Shown here piece by piece: positions 1 through 10,545 of a stretch of 64,000 bases of DNA. Below the pieces are notes generated by a model that ran no database searches, was not told where the DNA came from, and saw nothing but the letters and a program-made list of their open reading frames with translations. Origin of the DNA: Varanus komodoensis (taxonomy: Eukaryota; Chordata; Lepidosauria; Squamata; Varanidae). Each line of letters opens with the position of its first letter. Within the stretch, counting starts at the first letter, position 1. The DNA lies in NCBI RefSeq assembly GCF_004798865.1, contig NW_025336259.1, positions 2,152,408-2,216,407 on the forward strand, written 5' to 3'. The position numbers and the translations under genes were made by a program.

Positions 1-356
1 GAGGAGGCTGAGGGGGGACATGAGATCCCTCCATAAGTACCTCAAAGGCTGTCACAGAGAGGGAAGTCAAGATCTCTTCCTGCTGATGCCAGAGTGTAGG
101 ACACGGAATAATCGAGTTGCGACAACCCAGATTCAGGTTAGATATCAGGAAAAGCTTCCTCGCTGTCAGAGCAACATGGCAGTGGGACCAGCTGCCTGGA
201 GAGGTGGGGGGCTCTCCCACACTGGGGGCATTCAGAAAGAAACTAGGCAGCCCTCTGAGTGGGATGGTGTGACTTGGTGTCCTGCAACAGCAGGGGGTGG
301 GCCCGATGGCCTTCACGGCCCCTTCCAACTCTACTCTTCTAGGATTCTGTGATATC
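1..356 (+). mobile_element. CR1 LINE, 3' end of ORF2 and tail
   Basis: The reading frame ends in the usual CR1 ORF2 C-terminus (RLRGDM, then KYLKGCH, then a block around PDGLHGPFQLY), followed by the short CR1-type tail ending near 'attctgtga'. It is 5' truncated by the window edge. The same subfamily recurs inverted at 10030-10545 and 46772-47277, which share its wording almost throughout. It carries no intact protein. Confidence 0.85.
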
Positions 357-745
357 CAATACAGCAGTCCACACACATGGTGGCAAACCATCTGCCACAG
401 GATCCCTCCAGCAGGATGGGTGCAAGAACCCCCCTTGCCCAGCTCCTCAGCAACTGGCGTAAGCAGGCATGACGCCTCTGGTGAAGGGGGAAGCACATGG
501 CCAGCAAGGCTAGTAGCCACGGATCACCTCTTCCACTGTGATTCTGTCCAATCCCTTTTTAAAGCCCTTCAGAGTGTCAGCCAACACTCCTTCCCACAGC
601 AGTGAATTCCATCGTTTAACTATATGCTGCATAAAGAGGGACTCCCTTCTATCTGTTCTAAACCTCCCGGCCATCAGCTTCATGGGTCCAACTGCTAGGG
701 AAGAGGGAAAAATCCCTCTTTAATTTTAATTTTAACTCCTCCATC
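357..745 (-). mobile_element. CR1-type LINE 3' fragment, second subfamily
   Basis: Read on the minus strand this gives the pattern 'RRGSLFMQHIVKRWNSLLWEGVLADTLKGFKKGLDR' in broken form, a CR1 ORF2 C-terminus. A tail follows that speaks of the same 3' family as pieces near 32870 and 38820. It abuts the plus-strand CR1 at its left, so two CR1 tails meet tail to tail. Confidence 0.65.
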
Positions 746-1889
746 ATGTCTCTGCTTCCTTGCCTCTTTCTAAGCTGAGTAGGCCCAGTTGCATCTCTTC
801 CTCACAGAGCAGCTGCTCTAGCCCCCGTATCATTTGGACCATATTTTACGGGGGGGGGGGGTGCTCCATCCTGACCGTGCAGCACAAGGGAATTTGAAGA
901 CACCCAAAGATGTGGAGAACCAGATGAGCCTCACGCTTCCTTTTCCGCAAACATAGTGTTCAGCAAAATGTCACCTTTTGAAGTCCTGTGAGATGTTGCT
1001 CTTGAAGTCAAATTTTGAAAGGTGCCTTTTATAAACTCCCCCAGGTGAATTTTTAAAGTTGCATGTGCTGCCCACTTGCCAGTTCTATAGCTTACCATCT
1101 TGTCTCCCCCCCCCCCCCCAGTCTCTCCCCAGAGCCGATGCAACCCCAAAAAGACCGGGATGGAGACGGAAGAAAGCCAGGGAGTTCCAAGGTGCCCTTT
1201 GGAGTTAGGCCTTGGGTGCCGGCTCTTTGAGGCTGTGTCCGCCTCACCCTTCCAAGGTCCCCCTCTGACCCCACTGCACCTTCTCCCCGGGCGCTTGGGT
1301 GATGTGGCTTTCCCCAGGTATGCTGGAGAGACACACGAACGTAGTGCACTCGCTGGGTTTGCGGGGCAGAAATACGCGCCCAGATGCGTTGGGAAGCCCC
1401 CCCCCCGCATGCTGCACGTCTAGCTGGCATTTCCTCGTGGAACCACTGGGCCTTCATGAGGTTTCCCCTGCCCTCGACTGGTCCCGTATTCCGTCTCCTG
1501 TCATACCCGCTGCTGCCGGTGACTCAGGTGCTCACGGGTCACGTGTCTCAGATTTTCCTATTTCATGTCTTTCCAGAAGGCTTCTCTGACATCATGTACC
1601 TGGCCAAGGGAGGAAGCCTTCCGTTCCTCTGAGGTGCAGGTTGCAGGGTTCCCACACCTGGGGATCTCCAGAGGTCTGTTGGCACTGCTGTGGATCATGG
1701 GTGTGGTAGTCCGACACCTCTGGGGAGCACTAGGCTAGGCTGCCTTGCATGACACACATTGGAAAGACTTTCTGCTACATCGTTTTTGCTTCTCCTTGAG
1801 AACTAGATTTTTTGCATCCTAAGAAAAGCCATCTCCACCCATCGTCCCCAGAGGCTCGCTCTGCCTTCGGTCCAAAGAACTGCATTGCT
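746..1889. other. Unassigned stretch downstream of LRRC32
   Basis: I see no exon or convincing repeat. The stretch has a G-run near 851-861 and a C-run near 1108-1118. Near 1640-1735 there is a weak match to the 'gatctccagag...cacctctgg' palindromic MITE-like family. The opposing open frames at 931-1457 and 1100-1589 overlap each other on both strands, behave like chance frames and have no recognisable domain. Confidence 0.4.
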
Positions 1890-1995
1890 CAGCTCTTCCC
1901 CAGATCTTGCTGGACCACAGCCCCCATCTTTCCCAGCCACTGACCATGCTGGCTCAGGCTGATGGGGGCAGGAGTTCAAAACATCTTCAGGACCA
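1890..1995. repeat. Palindromic MITE-like element
   Basis: The left arm reads 'ccagatcttgctggaccac' with 'cccccatc'. The right arm carries 'gctgatgggggcaggagtt' and 'catcttcagg', so the halves are imperfect inverted copies. The same layout (gene-desert palindromes built on 'acaactcccatcagcc') recurs at 2105, 2808, 30590, 33588, 36945 and 60283. This suggests one small non-autonomous DNA transposon family, possibly hAT-like. That family assignment is inference. Confidence 0.5.
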
Positions 1996-2104
1996 CAGTT
2001 TCTCCACCTATCCCTCCTACAGCTGGATTCTGGTGGGCCCCTGGATCGACCATCTGGGGGTCACATCCTTCTGCTGTTCTCAGTCCCTGTGAGGCGGAAG
2101 CAGG

Positions 2105-2215
2105 CAACCTGTAGACCTCCAGATGTTCTGGCCTACAACTCCCATGATTCCGCACCCTTGGCGACGCAGGCTAGGGCTGATGGGAGTTGCAGGCCAAAAG
2201 ATAAGCACGCTGGAG
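2105..2215. repeat. Palindromic MITE-like element
   Basis: The left arm 'agacctccagatgttctgg' with 'acaactcccatgattccg' is answered by 'ctgatgggagttgcaggcc' and 'tggaggg' on the right, forming a long imperfect hairpin of about 110 bases. This is one of the clearest members of the palindromic family in the window. It has no coding capacity. Confidence 0.6.
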
Positions 2216-2807
2216 GGCTTCCCGTCCCTCTTGCGAGCCTTCCCAGCTGACCCGACCCAGGAACGCAGCTGCAGGGTCAGGATCAGTCCCTGAGCAAGGG
2301 ACACTAACTCCGTTTTATTCTTGCAGCGGTGAAAATGTTCTGAGTTACGCATGCTTAGAATTTTGAAAACTTGCACGCTCAGAGAAGTTACAGGGTGAGG
2401 GAAGGAGAGAGAGAAAACAATGTTTAAAATCCGGGTAGGCAAACAGGTATTTTCTTTTATTACCCTGACATAGCAGGAATAAATCTCGGCACAGGTGCAA
2501 AGCATGGAATCGCACTCCGGTGCCCTTCACAAGAGAAGCGAAGCGGTGCAGCCAGCCATGGGAGTGGGGGTCCCAGTAAGACCCTCATGTCTACCGTGAC
2601 CTCCGGCGTCTCTGGGAGTTGGTGCCAAGCCTGCATGAAAATTCCAGAACCAGATAACAACTCAACTCTCACGGTGGGTTGTTTCTTTAAGAAATATAGG
2701 AAGCAACTATTTTAACAGGTTGTTTATTAAGGAACTGGAGGTGACTGGGGTACCTTCCCTTATTCCCTGTATAACTGAGCACAGACCTCCACCAGCCTTC
2801 CCAGTTT
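2216..2807. other. Unassigned stretch
   Basis: No exon, RNA gene or named repeat is recognised. The short open frames on both strands overlap one another and lack similarity that I can identify. Confidence 0.35.
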
Positions 2808-2925
2808 GGTCCCACCAGATGGTTTTTGTTACAGCTCCCATCAGCCTTGAGCACTGGCTCTTCTGGCTGGGGCTGATGGGAGTTGTGGGTCCAGAGCATC
2901 TGGTGGGCACCGTGTTGGGCAGCTT
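2808..2925. repeat. Palindromic MITE-like element
   Basis: 'accagatgg' with 'acagctcccatcagcc' on the left pairs with 'ggctgatgggagttgtggg' and 'catctggtggg' on the right. It has the same design and length as the 2105-2215 element. The loop carries 'gagcactggctcttctgg'. Confidence 0.6.
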
Positions 2926-3812
2926 AACTGTGAAGAAATGCACTGGGAGAGCAAGCTGGTCCATCAGACCAATGGTCCATTGTGGGAGCTCAAGGCATCC
3001 TGCTCCCTTTCGGGGATCCTGTGGCCCTATCTCAAGGTTTCTCGCTCTCCTGGGAAGCCGGGCTGAGGAGAAGATGCGGTGGGCAGCTGGGGAGACCCCG
3101 AGGGTCCCACTCAGTCATGGCTTCCTACCCCTCCATGCAGTCTAATTTCTGACCAGCACAAAAAGAAAACACAGGGGTAGTAAGCAGACGGAGTGGAGAA
3201 AACAGGGGGAGAATTTTCCCTCCACACCTGTAACGCCTGGGCCGGGATGGCGCAATGGAAGGGAAAGCCGAGAGATTTGGATGGCTCACACGAAATGCTC
3301 AGGGCTGGCTCCGCGCCTTCAAATTCCCCTGGGCAGGATGCTAAAACGGAGCTCCTCTTTTCCACCCACAAGTTCCTCAGCCACTCCGGTTTCTCACCAT
3401 TGAGGTCTTTTGCATTGCAGTCTTGCAATCATTGCAATCTCGCAATCGAATTACTGGCTGGTCTGGCGGAAAGCCAGGAAGCAAGCTGGCCGAAACCCTT
3501 TTCTGCTCCCCCCACACCACGCCTGGCCATGGTGAGGCAGCTTGCGGGTGAGGAAGGGGGAGCTGCTCCAGGGGCTCTTCTCAAGGGGCCCTTGCTAGGG
3601 TTGGGAAAACGCAGATACATCCTGGCAGAAAAAGATTGCTTATATGTGGCTTTGTGTTGTAAAAATACCTGCACCTCTTTCTCAGAAAGCTCCCGAATTC
3701 CAAGCCAGGTTACGGTTTGGCATTTGCTGTTAGTTTAAGACGTGGGAACGCAGAGCTTGCCTAGAAGCTGCCAGGGCTGTTCTTTTCGCTGACCAGTGAG
3801 AGCTGGTAAGGC
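2926..3812. other. Unassigned stretch
   Basis: There is no recognisable exon. The 181-residue frame at 3193-3738 has no domain or homology that I can name, and it is shadowed by minus-strand frames of similar length, so I treat it as non-coding. Bases 3800-3812 end in AGGC just before the LTR-like element. Confidence 0.35.
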
Positions 3813-4735
3813 TGCCAGTTAACAGCATTGCAAGCACCCTCATTTGCATGCCAAGGCCCACAATAATCCCCGTGCCTCAGTGATCCTTATGTTAATCTCT
3901 TGTAATCAAGGCTATTGTACTGAGCCCCTCTGCAGACCCCTCCCCTTCTTCTGACTGTGCTCCCCTTATTTTGTCATCACCTGATCGGTTGTTATGTCAT
4001 GTGACTCAAAATCTATAAAACACTCTGTGCATGTTCGAAAAGACCCACAATAATTCCCATGCCTCAGTGATCATTATGTTAATATCCTGCAATCTAATGC
4101 CCCTTAGATCGCAAGGCGATCAAAGCGGTCAGTCCTAGAGGAGATCAACCCTGACTGCTCTTCGGAAGGCCAGATCCTGAAGGTGAAGCTCACACACTTT
4201 GGCCACCTAATGAGAAGGAAGGACTCCCTGGAGAAGAGCCTGATGCTGGAAAGGATTGAGGGCAAAAGAAGGAGGGGACGGCAGAGGATGAGGGGGCTGG
4301 ATGGAGTCACTGAAGCAGCTGGTGTGAGCTTGGGTGGACTCCGGCGATGGTGGAGGACAGGACGGCCTGGAGAGATGTTGTCCATGGGGTCGCAATGGGT
4401 TGGACACGACTTCGTGACTAACGGCAACAACAACATAACAACAATCTAATGCCATTGCTTTGAGCCCCCTCTGCAGACCCCTCACCTTCTTCTGACTGCG
4501 CTCCCCTCATTTCGTTATCCACTGCCCAGCTGCTGGGCCCACGTGACTCAGAATCCATAAAACACTCTGTGCATGTTCTAAAAGCTTGTAGTTGGCGGTG
4601 AGAACCACTACCCAGTCGCATGGTGTCATAAGTAACCGCAGGGGTCCTGGCTGACCTTTCAATAAAGCTGCTGAGCTTCAAGGCAGAAGGGCTTTCCTGA
4701 CCGAACCAGGTTATCCTGTCTCGTGGCAGCCATCA
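3813..4735 (+). mobile_element. Solo LTR-like retroviral fossil, interrupted by Bov-B
   Basis: The layout is that of a retroviral LTR: a duplicated U3-like block (3857-4043 and again from 4044), TATA-like boxes in 'ctataaaacactctgtgc' and 'ccataaaacactctgtgc', and then an AATAAA near 4659 followed by a short U5-like end. The proposed borders are TG at 3813 and CA at 4735. AGGC flanks both ends (3809-3812 and 4736-4739), as a 4-base target duplication would. Other borders are possible. No internal retroviral region lies beside it, so it is a broken, old remnant. Bov-B DNA sits inside the second U3 block. Confidence 0.5.
4102..4441 (+). mobile_element. Bov-B (RTE) LINE 3' end
   Basis: The frame reads the Bov-B ORF2 C-terminus (FGHLMRRKDSLEKSLML, then GRQRMRGLDGVTEA) and ends in the Bov-B tail 'ggttggacacgac' plus an (ACA)n-like end. 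It is 5' truncated. The 12-base word CAATCTAATGCC flanks it at 4090-4101 and 4442-4453, a clean target-site duplication. This insertion came after the LTR-like element it interrupts. Confidence 0.85.
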
Positions 4736-4799
4736 AGGCTTCCCAACACTGGGATGTGGTCCCTGGCCAGGGCCCCACCAGCCTGGCCTGGACAGTGAT

Positions 4800-4900
4800 G
4801 ACAGACGCTGGCTTAGAGGATTTTAAAAGGAGATTAGACAGAGGCTTGGAGGATGAGGCCATCCGTGGCATCAGTCCTGATGGTTATATATTGTGCCCAC
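4800..4900 (+). mobile_element. CR1-like 3' fragment
   Basis: A short frame reads LEDFKRRLDRGLEDEAIRGI, typical of the end of CR1 ORF2. Both sides are eroded. Confidence 0.5.
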
Positions 4901-5919
4901 ATTATATCACGGACCACTTGCTACAAGGACCTAAGCCTCCTTTTCTCCTTCCAGCTGACCACGGCGACATGTGGTCAGGGTCATTCCATGTTGCTGGTGG
5001 AGCGCGCAAAACGCTGCCTGGATCCACCGAGGTTCCTCTTCATCCTTAAGTTCCCCACACGCTGTTCCCCTGTCAGATATCCATAGAAGTTCCATTTCTT
5101 CTAGCTCTATCTCCGGAATCACAGCAAAGGACCAGTCTGTGCATTCAGAAAACCAAGTCGTACACCCTATACCTTGCGAGAATATATGCGGGGGGCTGAA
5201 TGCTCAAGAGAGTCTCTCTACCCCATGTCATTTCAAAACCTCCCTGCATGTAGAAAGCTAGCGAGTCAGGGACAGAAGCCAGCCCAGCGTTCTCTCTGCA
5301 GTGTTGATCTCCTGAGCCGCAAGGAAGCAGAGGATACAAAACGCAGCCCTCCCTTCTCCTGGCTTCCAAAGTGCTGCAAACAGGAAGGCTGTGCTACGTG
5401 ATTTTTCAGTGGATCAGCATTTTAATTTTCAGGAAACCGGGCGGTTCTAACTCTTAGCGGGGGAGCATCTCCATAACATATCTCACCATGATTCACAGAC
5501 ATGCAAAACTTTGCGAGATGTGTGTTTAACATAAAGTTCATACCAAATTGTCTGGTCACTGTCGCCACGCACGACTCACTTTCTCCGCTCTCGCACTGCA
5601 GAGCGTTGGTGAGTCGGCCCAACTCCAAACGGCCCCGCTGTGTCCTCGGCCGGTGTGTACAACCCCACACTTCCTTCCTCGACTTTCGACAGCCATAGAT
5701 TGTGGGTCTGTTTTTGTTATGAGCGCTCAAGCCCAACCGCACACTTTTTGATAAGCTGAGATAGAGACGCTGCAATTTCTACTTCTATGAGATAATTCCT
5801 GATTTTTCGTCCCTGAAGAATTCACATGGGGGAGGAGGGAATTCATTATTTTTATCCAAGAAAAGGGAGGGAAGGGTTTGAAGCCAAGCATAGGCAGATT
5901 TTGCTTAACAAGTATGTTT
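4901..5919. other. Unassigned stretch
   Basis: No exon or repeat is recognised. Several overlapping short frames occur on both strands, none with a known motif. Confidence 0.35.
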
Positions 5920-6100
5920 ACAGCCTGCCTTTTTATTGCAAGGCACCCTGGGTAGCTGACATAGGAACCCACCTCTCTGTGTTATCCTCACAACACCCCT
6001 GTGAGGTAGGCTGGACTGAGAGCCCATGACTGGCCCAAAGTCGCCCAGGAAGCTCCATGGCCAGGTAGGGATTAGAACCCGGATCTGCCCGGACCCGGTG
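5920..6100 (-). mobile_element. MIR-like CORE-SINE, partial
   Basis: On the minus strand the core 'gactttgggccagtcatgg' is followed by 'cctacctcacaggggtgtt' and a 3' end like that of the L2-tailed family. The tRNA-like head is degraded. The conserved core is that of MIR-type CORE-SINEs. Confidence 0.7.
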
Positions 6101-6344
6101 CAGCCACTCCAAGGGAGGGGCATTCCTGCTGCTCCGCTGGATGCTTCTCATCTCCAAAATCCCTCTGCCTGAATCTTCTGGGCATGGAGCCCCAGCAGGA
6201 GAAAAACTGACTGGGAAAGGGAGAGTAGGAAAGAATTTCAGAGCTTCATCCCACCGACTGCCAGTCCAACCAGCATAAAGGTTAGAGCGCTGGTCTGGGA
6301 CTCAGCAAGGCCCGGCTTTCATCTGTCCTTGCCCATAAAGTTCC

Positions 6345-6590
6345 CTGGGTGATTTATTCATTTATTTTCCGATTTATATCCTGTCTTTCCCTACAAAGGG
6401 CTCAAGGCAGCTTACCTCATTCTCCTCCTCCATCTTATCCCCACAACAACCCTGTGAGGTAGGCTGGGCTGAGAATCTGTGACTGGCCCAAAGTCACCCA
6501 GCTGGCTCCATGGCCGAGCGGGGACTCGAACCCGGATCACCTGGGTCCCAGTCCCGTGCTCTTAACCACCACACCACACTGGCCCTCTCA
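6345..6590 (-). mobile_element. MIR-like CORE-SINE, near full length
   Basis: The element has a tRNA-derived head ('ccagtgtggtgtggtggtta', with a B box in 'gggttcgagtccc'), the CORE region ('tgggtgactttgggccagtc', 'ctacctcacagggttgttg') and the tail ('aagctgccttgagcccttt', 'aggatataaat'). It is the same subfamily as the copies at 14412-14662 and 17830-18067. Confidence 0.85.
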
Positions 6591-6594
6591 GTGA

Positions 6595-6665
6595 TTCTGT
6601 GCCACTCTCAGATTGACCTACCTCACAGGGTGGTTGTGAGAATGAGATGGTGAGGAGGAGGAGCA
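6595..6665 (+). mobile_element. MIR-like CORE-SINE 3' fragment
   Basis: 'gacctacctcacagggtgg' and 'gagaatgagatgg' match the CORE and tail of the family in plus orientation. The fragment abuts the inverted copy at 6345-6590. Confidence 0.55.
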
Positions 6666-6669
6666 GGAT

Positions 6670-6960
6670 TACGGGAACCACTGTGCAGGCGACGCAGCGG
6701 GTTAAGCCATTGAGCTGCTGTTGATCAGAAGGTCGGCAGTTCCGATCCGTGCGAGTCGTGAGCTTCCGCCGCTTTGCCCCAGCTCTTGCTTACTTAGCAA
6801 TGTGAAAGCGTGCAAATACGAGGAGAGAAATAGGAACCGCTTCGGTGGGAAAGCTAACAGTGCTCTGTGCGGCTCCGTGTTCAGTCGTGCTGCCCTGTGG
6901 CCACGGGGGCGTCTTCGGACAGCACTGGCTCTTCGGCTTGCGAACAGGACAGGACTGGCA
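6670..6960 (+). mobile_element. tRNA-derived SINE, Sauria-SINE type, 5' part
   Basis: The head 'gcagcgggttaagccattga' and 'aaggtcggcagttccgatcc' has tRNA-like A and B boxes. The body ('ataggaaccgcttcggtggg', 'gtcttcggacagcactggct') follows the wording I know from a widespread squamate SINE whose 3' end is shared with Bov-B. The family name is from memory. The open frame at 6721-7425 runs through it and is not a gene. Confidence 0.6.
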
Positions 6961-7479
6961 CGTCCGTGCAGGGGAACCTTCCCATCACCTAATTCACTGG
7001 CCACTTTTCCAGGGACGCAGGGTTTCCCAGGCACCGTCAGTGTCCAACCGCGGCTGACCCAGCGCGTGACCCCTTTCAAAACGGAGCATCTTGCGCACTG
7101 GTTTGCTTCAGCCCTCACTGGCCGGGAGCGATGCGACCTTCACTGGGACGGACGTCGCTGTGGGTGGCCAGGGCTGGCATCTCCCGACCGACCGCTTCCT
7201 GAGCTCAGAGGCTCCATCGGGGCCAAAGAGAAGGGAAGGTGGACCTGGCCAAGCCCTGTGTCCGCAAGGAAGCCCTCGGTCTCAGTGCAGAGCAGAGAGG
7301 CAATGCCCGGAGGGGCTGCGCTTAATTGCCAGCAGGTCTTGCCAACGAGGTTCTGTTGCAGCCAAGGCGGCGTCTTTCCAGGTGAACCGGATCTGCCGGC
7401 AGGACAGATTCTCCGCCGTGTCTGAACCAGAGCGGTTAATATCTAGCCTTTTCCACTCTTGTATAGTGCAAAAGGCTAG
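6961..7479. other. GC-rich unassigned stretch
   Basis: The stretch is GC-rich with scattered CpG. Open frames on both strands have no recognised domain. 'atatctagcc' and 'ggctagatatt' near 7438-7478 form a small inverted pair. Confidence 0.35.
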
Positions 7480-7640
7480 ATATTACATGGTCTTCTTCAC
7501 AAGAGCCCTGCGAGGTAGGTTAGGCTGAGAGTCTGTGACTGGTCCAAAGTCACCCAGCGAGACTTGCAGCCAGGAGGGGACCAGAACCTGGGTCTTCCCA
7601 GCCCCAGTCCAACACTCAAACCACTACGCCACAGTGTCTT
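7480..7640 (-). mobile_element. MIR-like CORE-SINE
   Basis: The minus strand reads 'actgtggcgtagtggtttga', 'gggtgactttggaccagtca' and 'cctacctcgcagggctc'. This is the head plus CORE of the family, with a lost tail. Confidence 0.75.
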
Positions 7641-10029
7641 TCCCCTGGACCTGTCCCCCACCGTGGGGGACAATCTCTGCTGCAGGAGTGGGAAGCCCCT
7701 CGGACGGCAGTCCGGGGACCCCCCGCAGGTCTCCGGCACTGGCGTGCTGCTCCCCTGGAAGCCACTCCCGGACCCAGCTGCCACACACAGAGGCAGAGGG
7801 GACCCGCCGCTGGAGGGGCGCTGCAGCTGTCGAAGCCGCGGGCCACGCCACCCACCGGCTGCCAGTCCCCTAGATACTTCTGGGTTCCCTGCCATGCTGC
7901 GATCATGCGCGGAAAACCTTCTTCCTGGCAGCCTTTCCTTGAACTGCAGCCAGGAGATTTTTTTGCCACTGCGCTCCTTGTTTCCGCAAGAACAACTCTT
8001 TCCATATGCTGCTTCCCTCATCTGTCTGCATCCTGTCTTCAGGGGAGGAATCGCTGGATACCAGGCCTAAAAAATCACATGTCCCCGGCACAGCCAGAGC
8101 GGAGCCCTGTTTCTCTGCGAGTGCTTTGCTGCAGAGGCCAAAGGACCTGCCCATCCACATGGACCTGCCACCCAGATCCTGCAGAATTTGGGAATATCGG
8201 ACATGCCGCTTGGGTCTAGATGAAAGGAGAAGCCACATTCAAGGCTTAAGGATGAGGTGTGGGTGGTTGTGCTGTTGCTGTTTGGTTTCTACGCCACCCA
8301 ACGGCCCAAACTCTCTGGGCAGCGCACAAGAAGACGCTTCCCACTGAGGTTGTTGAAATGGATCGTCTGAACCCGGTCAACGTGGTTTAAAAATCAGCCC
8401 CCTTGAAAATGGCCCTGGATCCCTCGCGATGCACAACTTTCCCACACATACGCTGCACATCAGACAATTGGCAAAGTGTGCTACCATCTTTATTGTGCTG
8501 GCCTTCACAACAGCCGTGTGAGGTAGGTCATGAATCCATCTGCAACGCACCAGGCCTCCTTTGCAATCTTAATCTGTTCTGCTCCCAAGCACATTCAAGC
8601 TCTTCTTTGTATCGCAAGGCACGGTTTGTGTTGCTTAAGCAAAAGCTGAGAACAAGACAGGCTTTCTTTCGGTGATTTTGAGCTTGACCCATAAATGAGG
8701 GGCTAGACCATCACCTATGAACGTAGGACAACCCGTTTCTTTGGGCTGGTTACTTTATCTCAGCTTGACTTACCCGACAGAGCTATTTTGGAGACAAATT
8801 CGATCAGAATATATAGCGACCAGCTCTGATCATTGACGACTAGTCACTCAAATCATCTAAATGCCAACTGCTTGGAACTGTTAATTTGCCACAGCTGGAA
8901 ACACCAGAGCTGCCAGGCAGAGCAAGCAATTCTGGCCACATGAACCAGGAGAAAAGAGCCACTTCTCACACTGCATGTTTAATGCAGCGCCAGCCTTCCC
9001 GGTTTAATCGGAGGGGCAGTCTCCTTCAGGGTCAGACACTCACAGGGGCCGCATCCTGGGGGTGGGCCAGACTGAGAGCGAAAGGAGTCAGGCCAAGACA
9101 AAAGGCACGAGGCTCAAATACCACCTTCAAGTTCTTGCTACCAGTTATTTGTTGGTTTAATATATTTATCCTGCCTTCTTTCCTTTCAAGGAACCCAATT
9201 AAGCCAGGGGGAAAAGGCACGGCAACTTTCTAGAAAGGACAGTGGGGCTGGGAAAGGGGTCGGAGAGTCAGATGTGGCCCACAGAGCTGAGCGAAAGGCC
9301 CCCATGTGGCTGAGGCGGCGAAAGACCGCTTTTTGCCCAAGGCTTGGAATACTTCCAGTTGTGTTTTGTCTAGCTTGTAATCTCCCTACTTGAAGGCCAA
9401 ATCAGACATTCCCTTAAATCAATACCCAGCAGTTACGTCATTTCCCCCTTTTTACTCTAGAGTATACCTATGGGCCAAGTCTGGCTCAGCAGGGATGTGA
9501 TATGTATGATTCAGATCAGAGCTTTACTCTGAAGAGTAAAGGGACACCCCTTTGAGACTCCAAAGTCAGTGGGGTGCTCTGTTCACGCCAAGTTTCAGCC
9601 TGAGCTTTAAAAGCGCTATCCATGCTGCTGAACCTAGTCTGGGGACATGTTTGGACTGGCACCACAAGCATGACGTCTATCTTGACCCTCACCCACGGCC
9701 TGTTACTGGGGTGCTTGGAGGCCTTTCCCTCTCCTTCAAACCCTCCCCTTTTTCCAGCACTCCTTCTGCCCTTTGGGTTTCTGTACTACAGAAGACCCAT
9801 TAAGGGGGGTGGGGGGAAAGCCCCTTACAATGCAGGGTTGCACAATGACCTCTGTTTGGGTTTCTTGAAATTTCTCATTTTTCCAAGTATCCCCAGTTGG
9901 GTTCCTCCGACCCTTTGAGAATATTTGCAGTCTTAGGCTTAGTTCATTGAAAACATGGGTTAGAAAAGATGCCCCATTAAAGTGCAAACAGCAGTTCCAC
10001 AAGGGCTTCATCTGGGGGTGATCAGGGCT
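7641..10029. other. Mostly unassigned DNA downstream of LRRC32
   Basis: A MIR-like scrap lies at about 8489-8530 (with TTTATT at 8489-8494, a possible minus-strand AATAAA for a very long LRRC32 3' end). A LINE/SINE tail scrap lies near 9150-9195. Minus-strand ATTAAA-like words occur near 8977 and 9003. I cannot place the LRRC32 polyadenylation site. No exon is recognised. Confidence 0.35.
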
Positions 10030-10545
10030 GTAGCTCATAGAATCAGAGAACAGGAGAGTTGGAAGAGGCCATCTAGTCCAACCCCTGCTGTTGCAGGACT
10101 CCAAGTCATACCATCTCACTCAGGTGGCTGTCTGGTTTCTTTTTGAATGCCTTCAATGTGGGAGAGCCCCCCACCTCTCCAGGCAGCCGGTCCCACTGTT
10201 GTCTTGCTCTGACAGTGAGGAAGCTTTTCCTGATATCTAGCCTGAATCTGGGTTGTTGCAGCTTGACTTGATTATTCCGTGTCCTGCGCTCTGGCATCAG
10301 CAGGAAGAGCTCCTGACCTTCCTCTTGTGACAGCCTTTGAGGGACTTATGGAGGGATCACATGTCCCTCCTCAGTCTTCTCTTCCCAAGGCTGGACATGC
10401 CCAGCTCTCTCAGTCTCCCCTCACAGGACAGTGTTTCCAAACCCTGGGTCATTTTTGTTGCCCTCCGCTGGACCCTTTCTCATTTTCCTGCATCTTTCTT
10501 AAATCTTGGTGCCCAGAACTGGACACAGGATTCCAGGGTTCCCGC
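10030..10545 (-). mobile_element. CR1 LINE 3' end
   Basis: The minus strand ends in 'ctatgagctacagccctgat' after 'ggcctcttccaactctcctg', the CR1 3' tail. The coding part carries the CR1 C-terminus (DIRKSFLTVRARQQWDRLPG). It is the same subfamily as 1-356 and 46772-47277. Confidence 0.85.

Noticed and set aside
6721-7425. 234-residue plus-strand frame
   Set aside because: Its first part is a tRNA-derived SINE and the rest is GC-rich DNA without motif.
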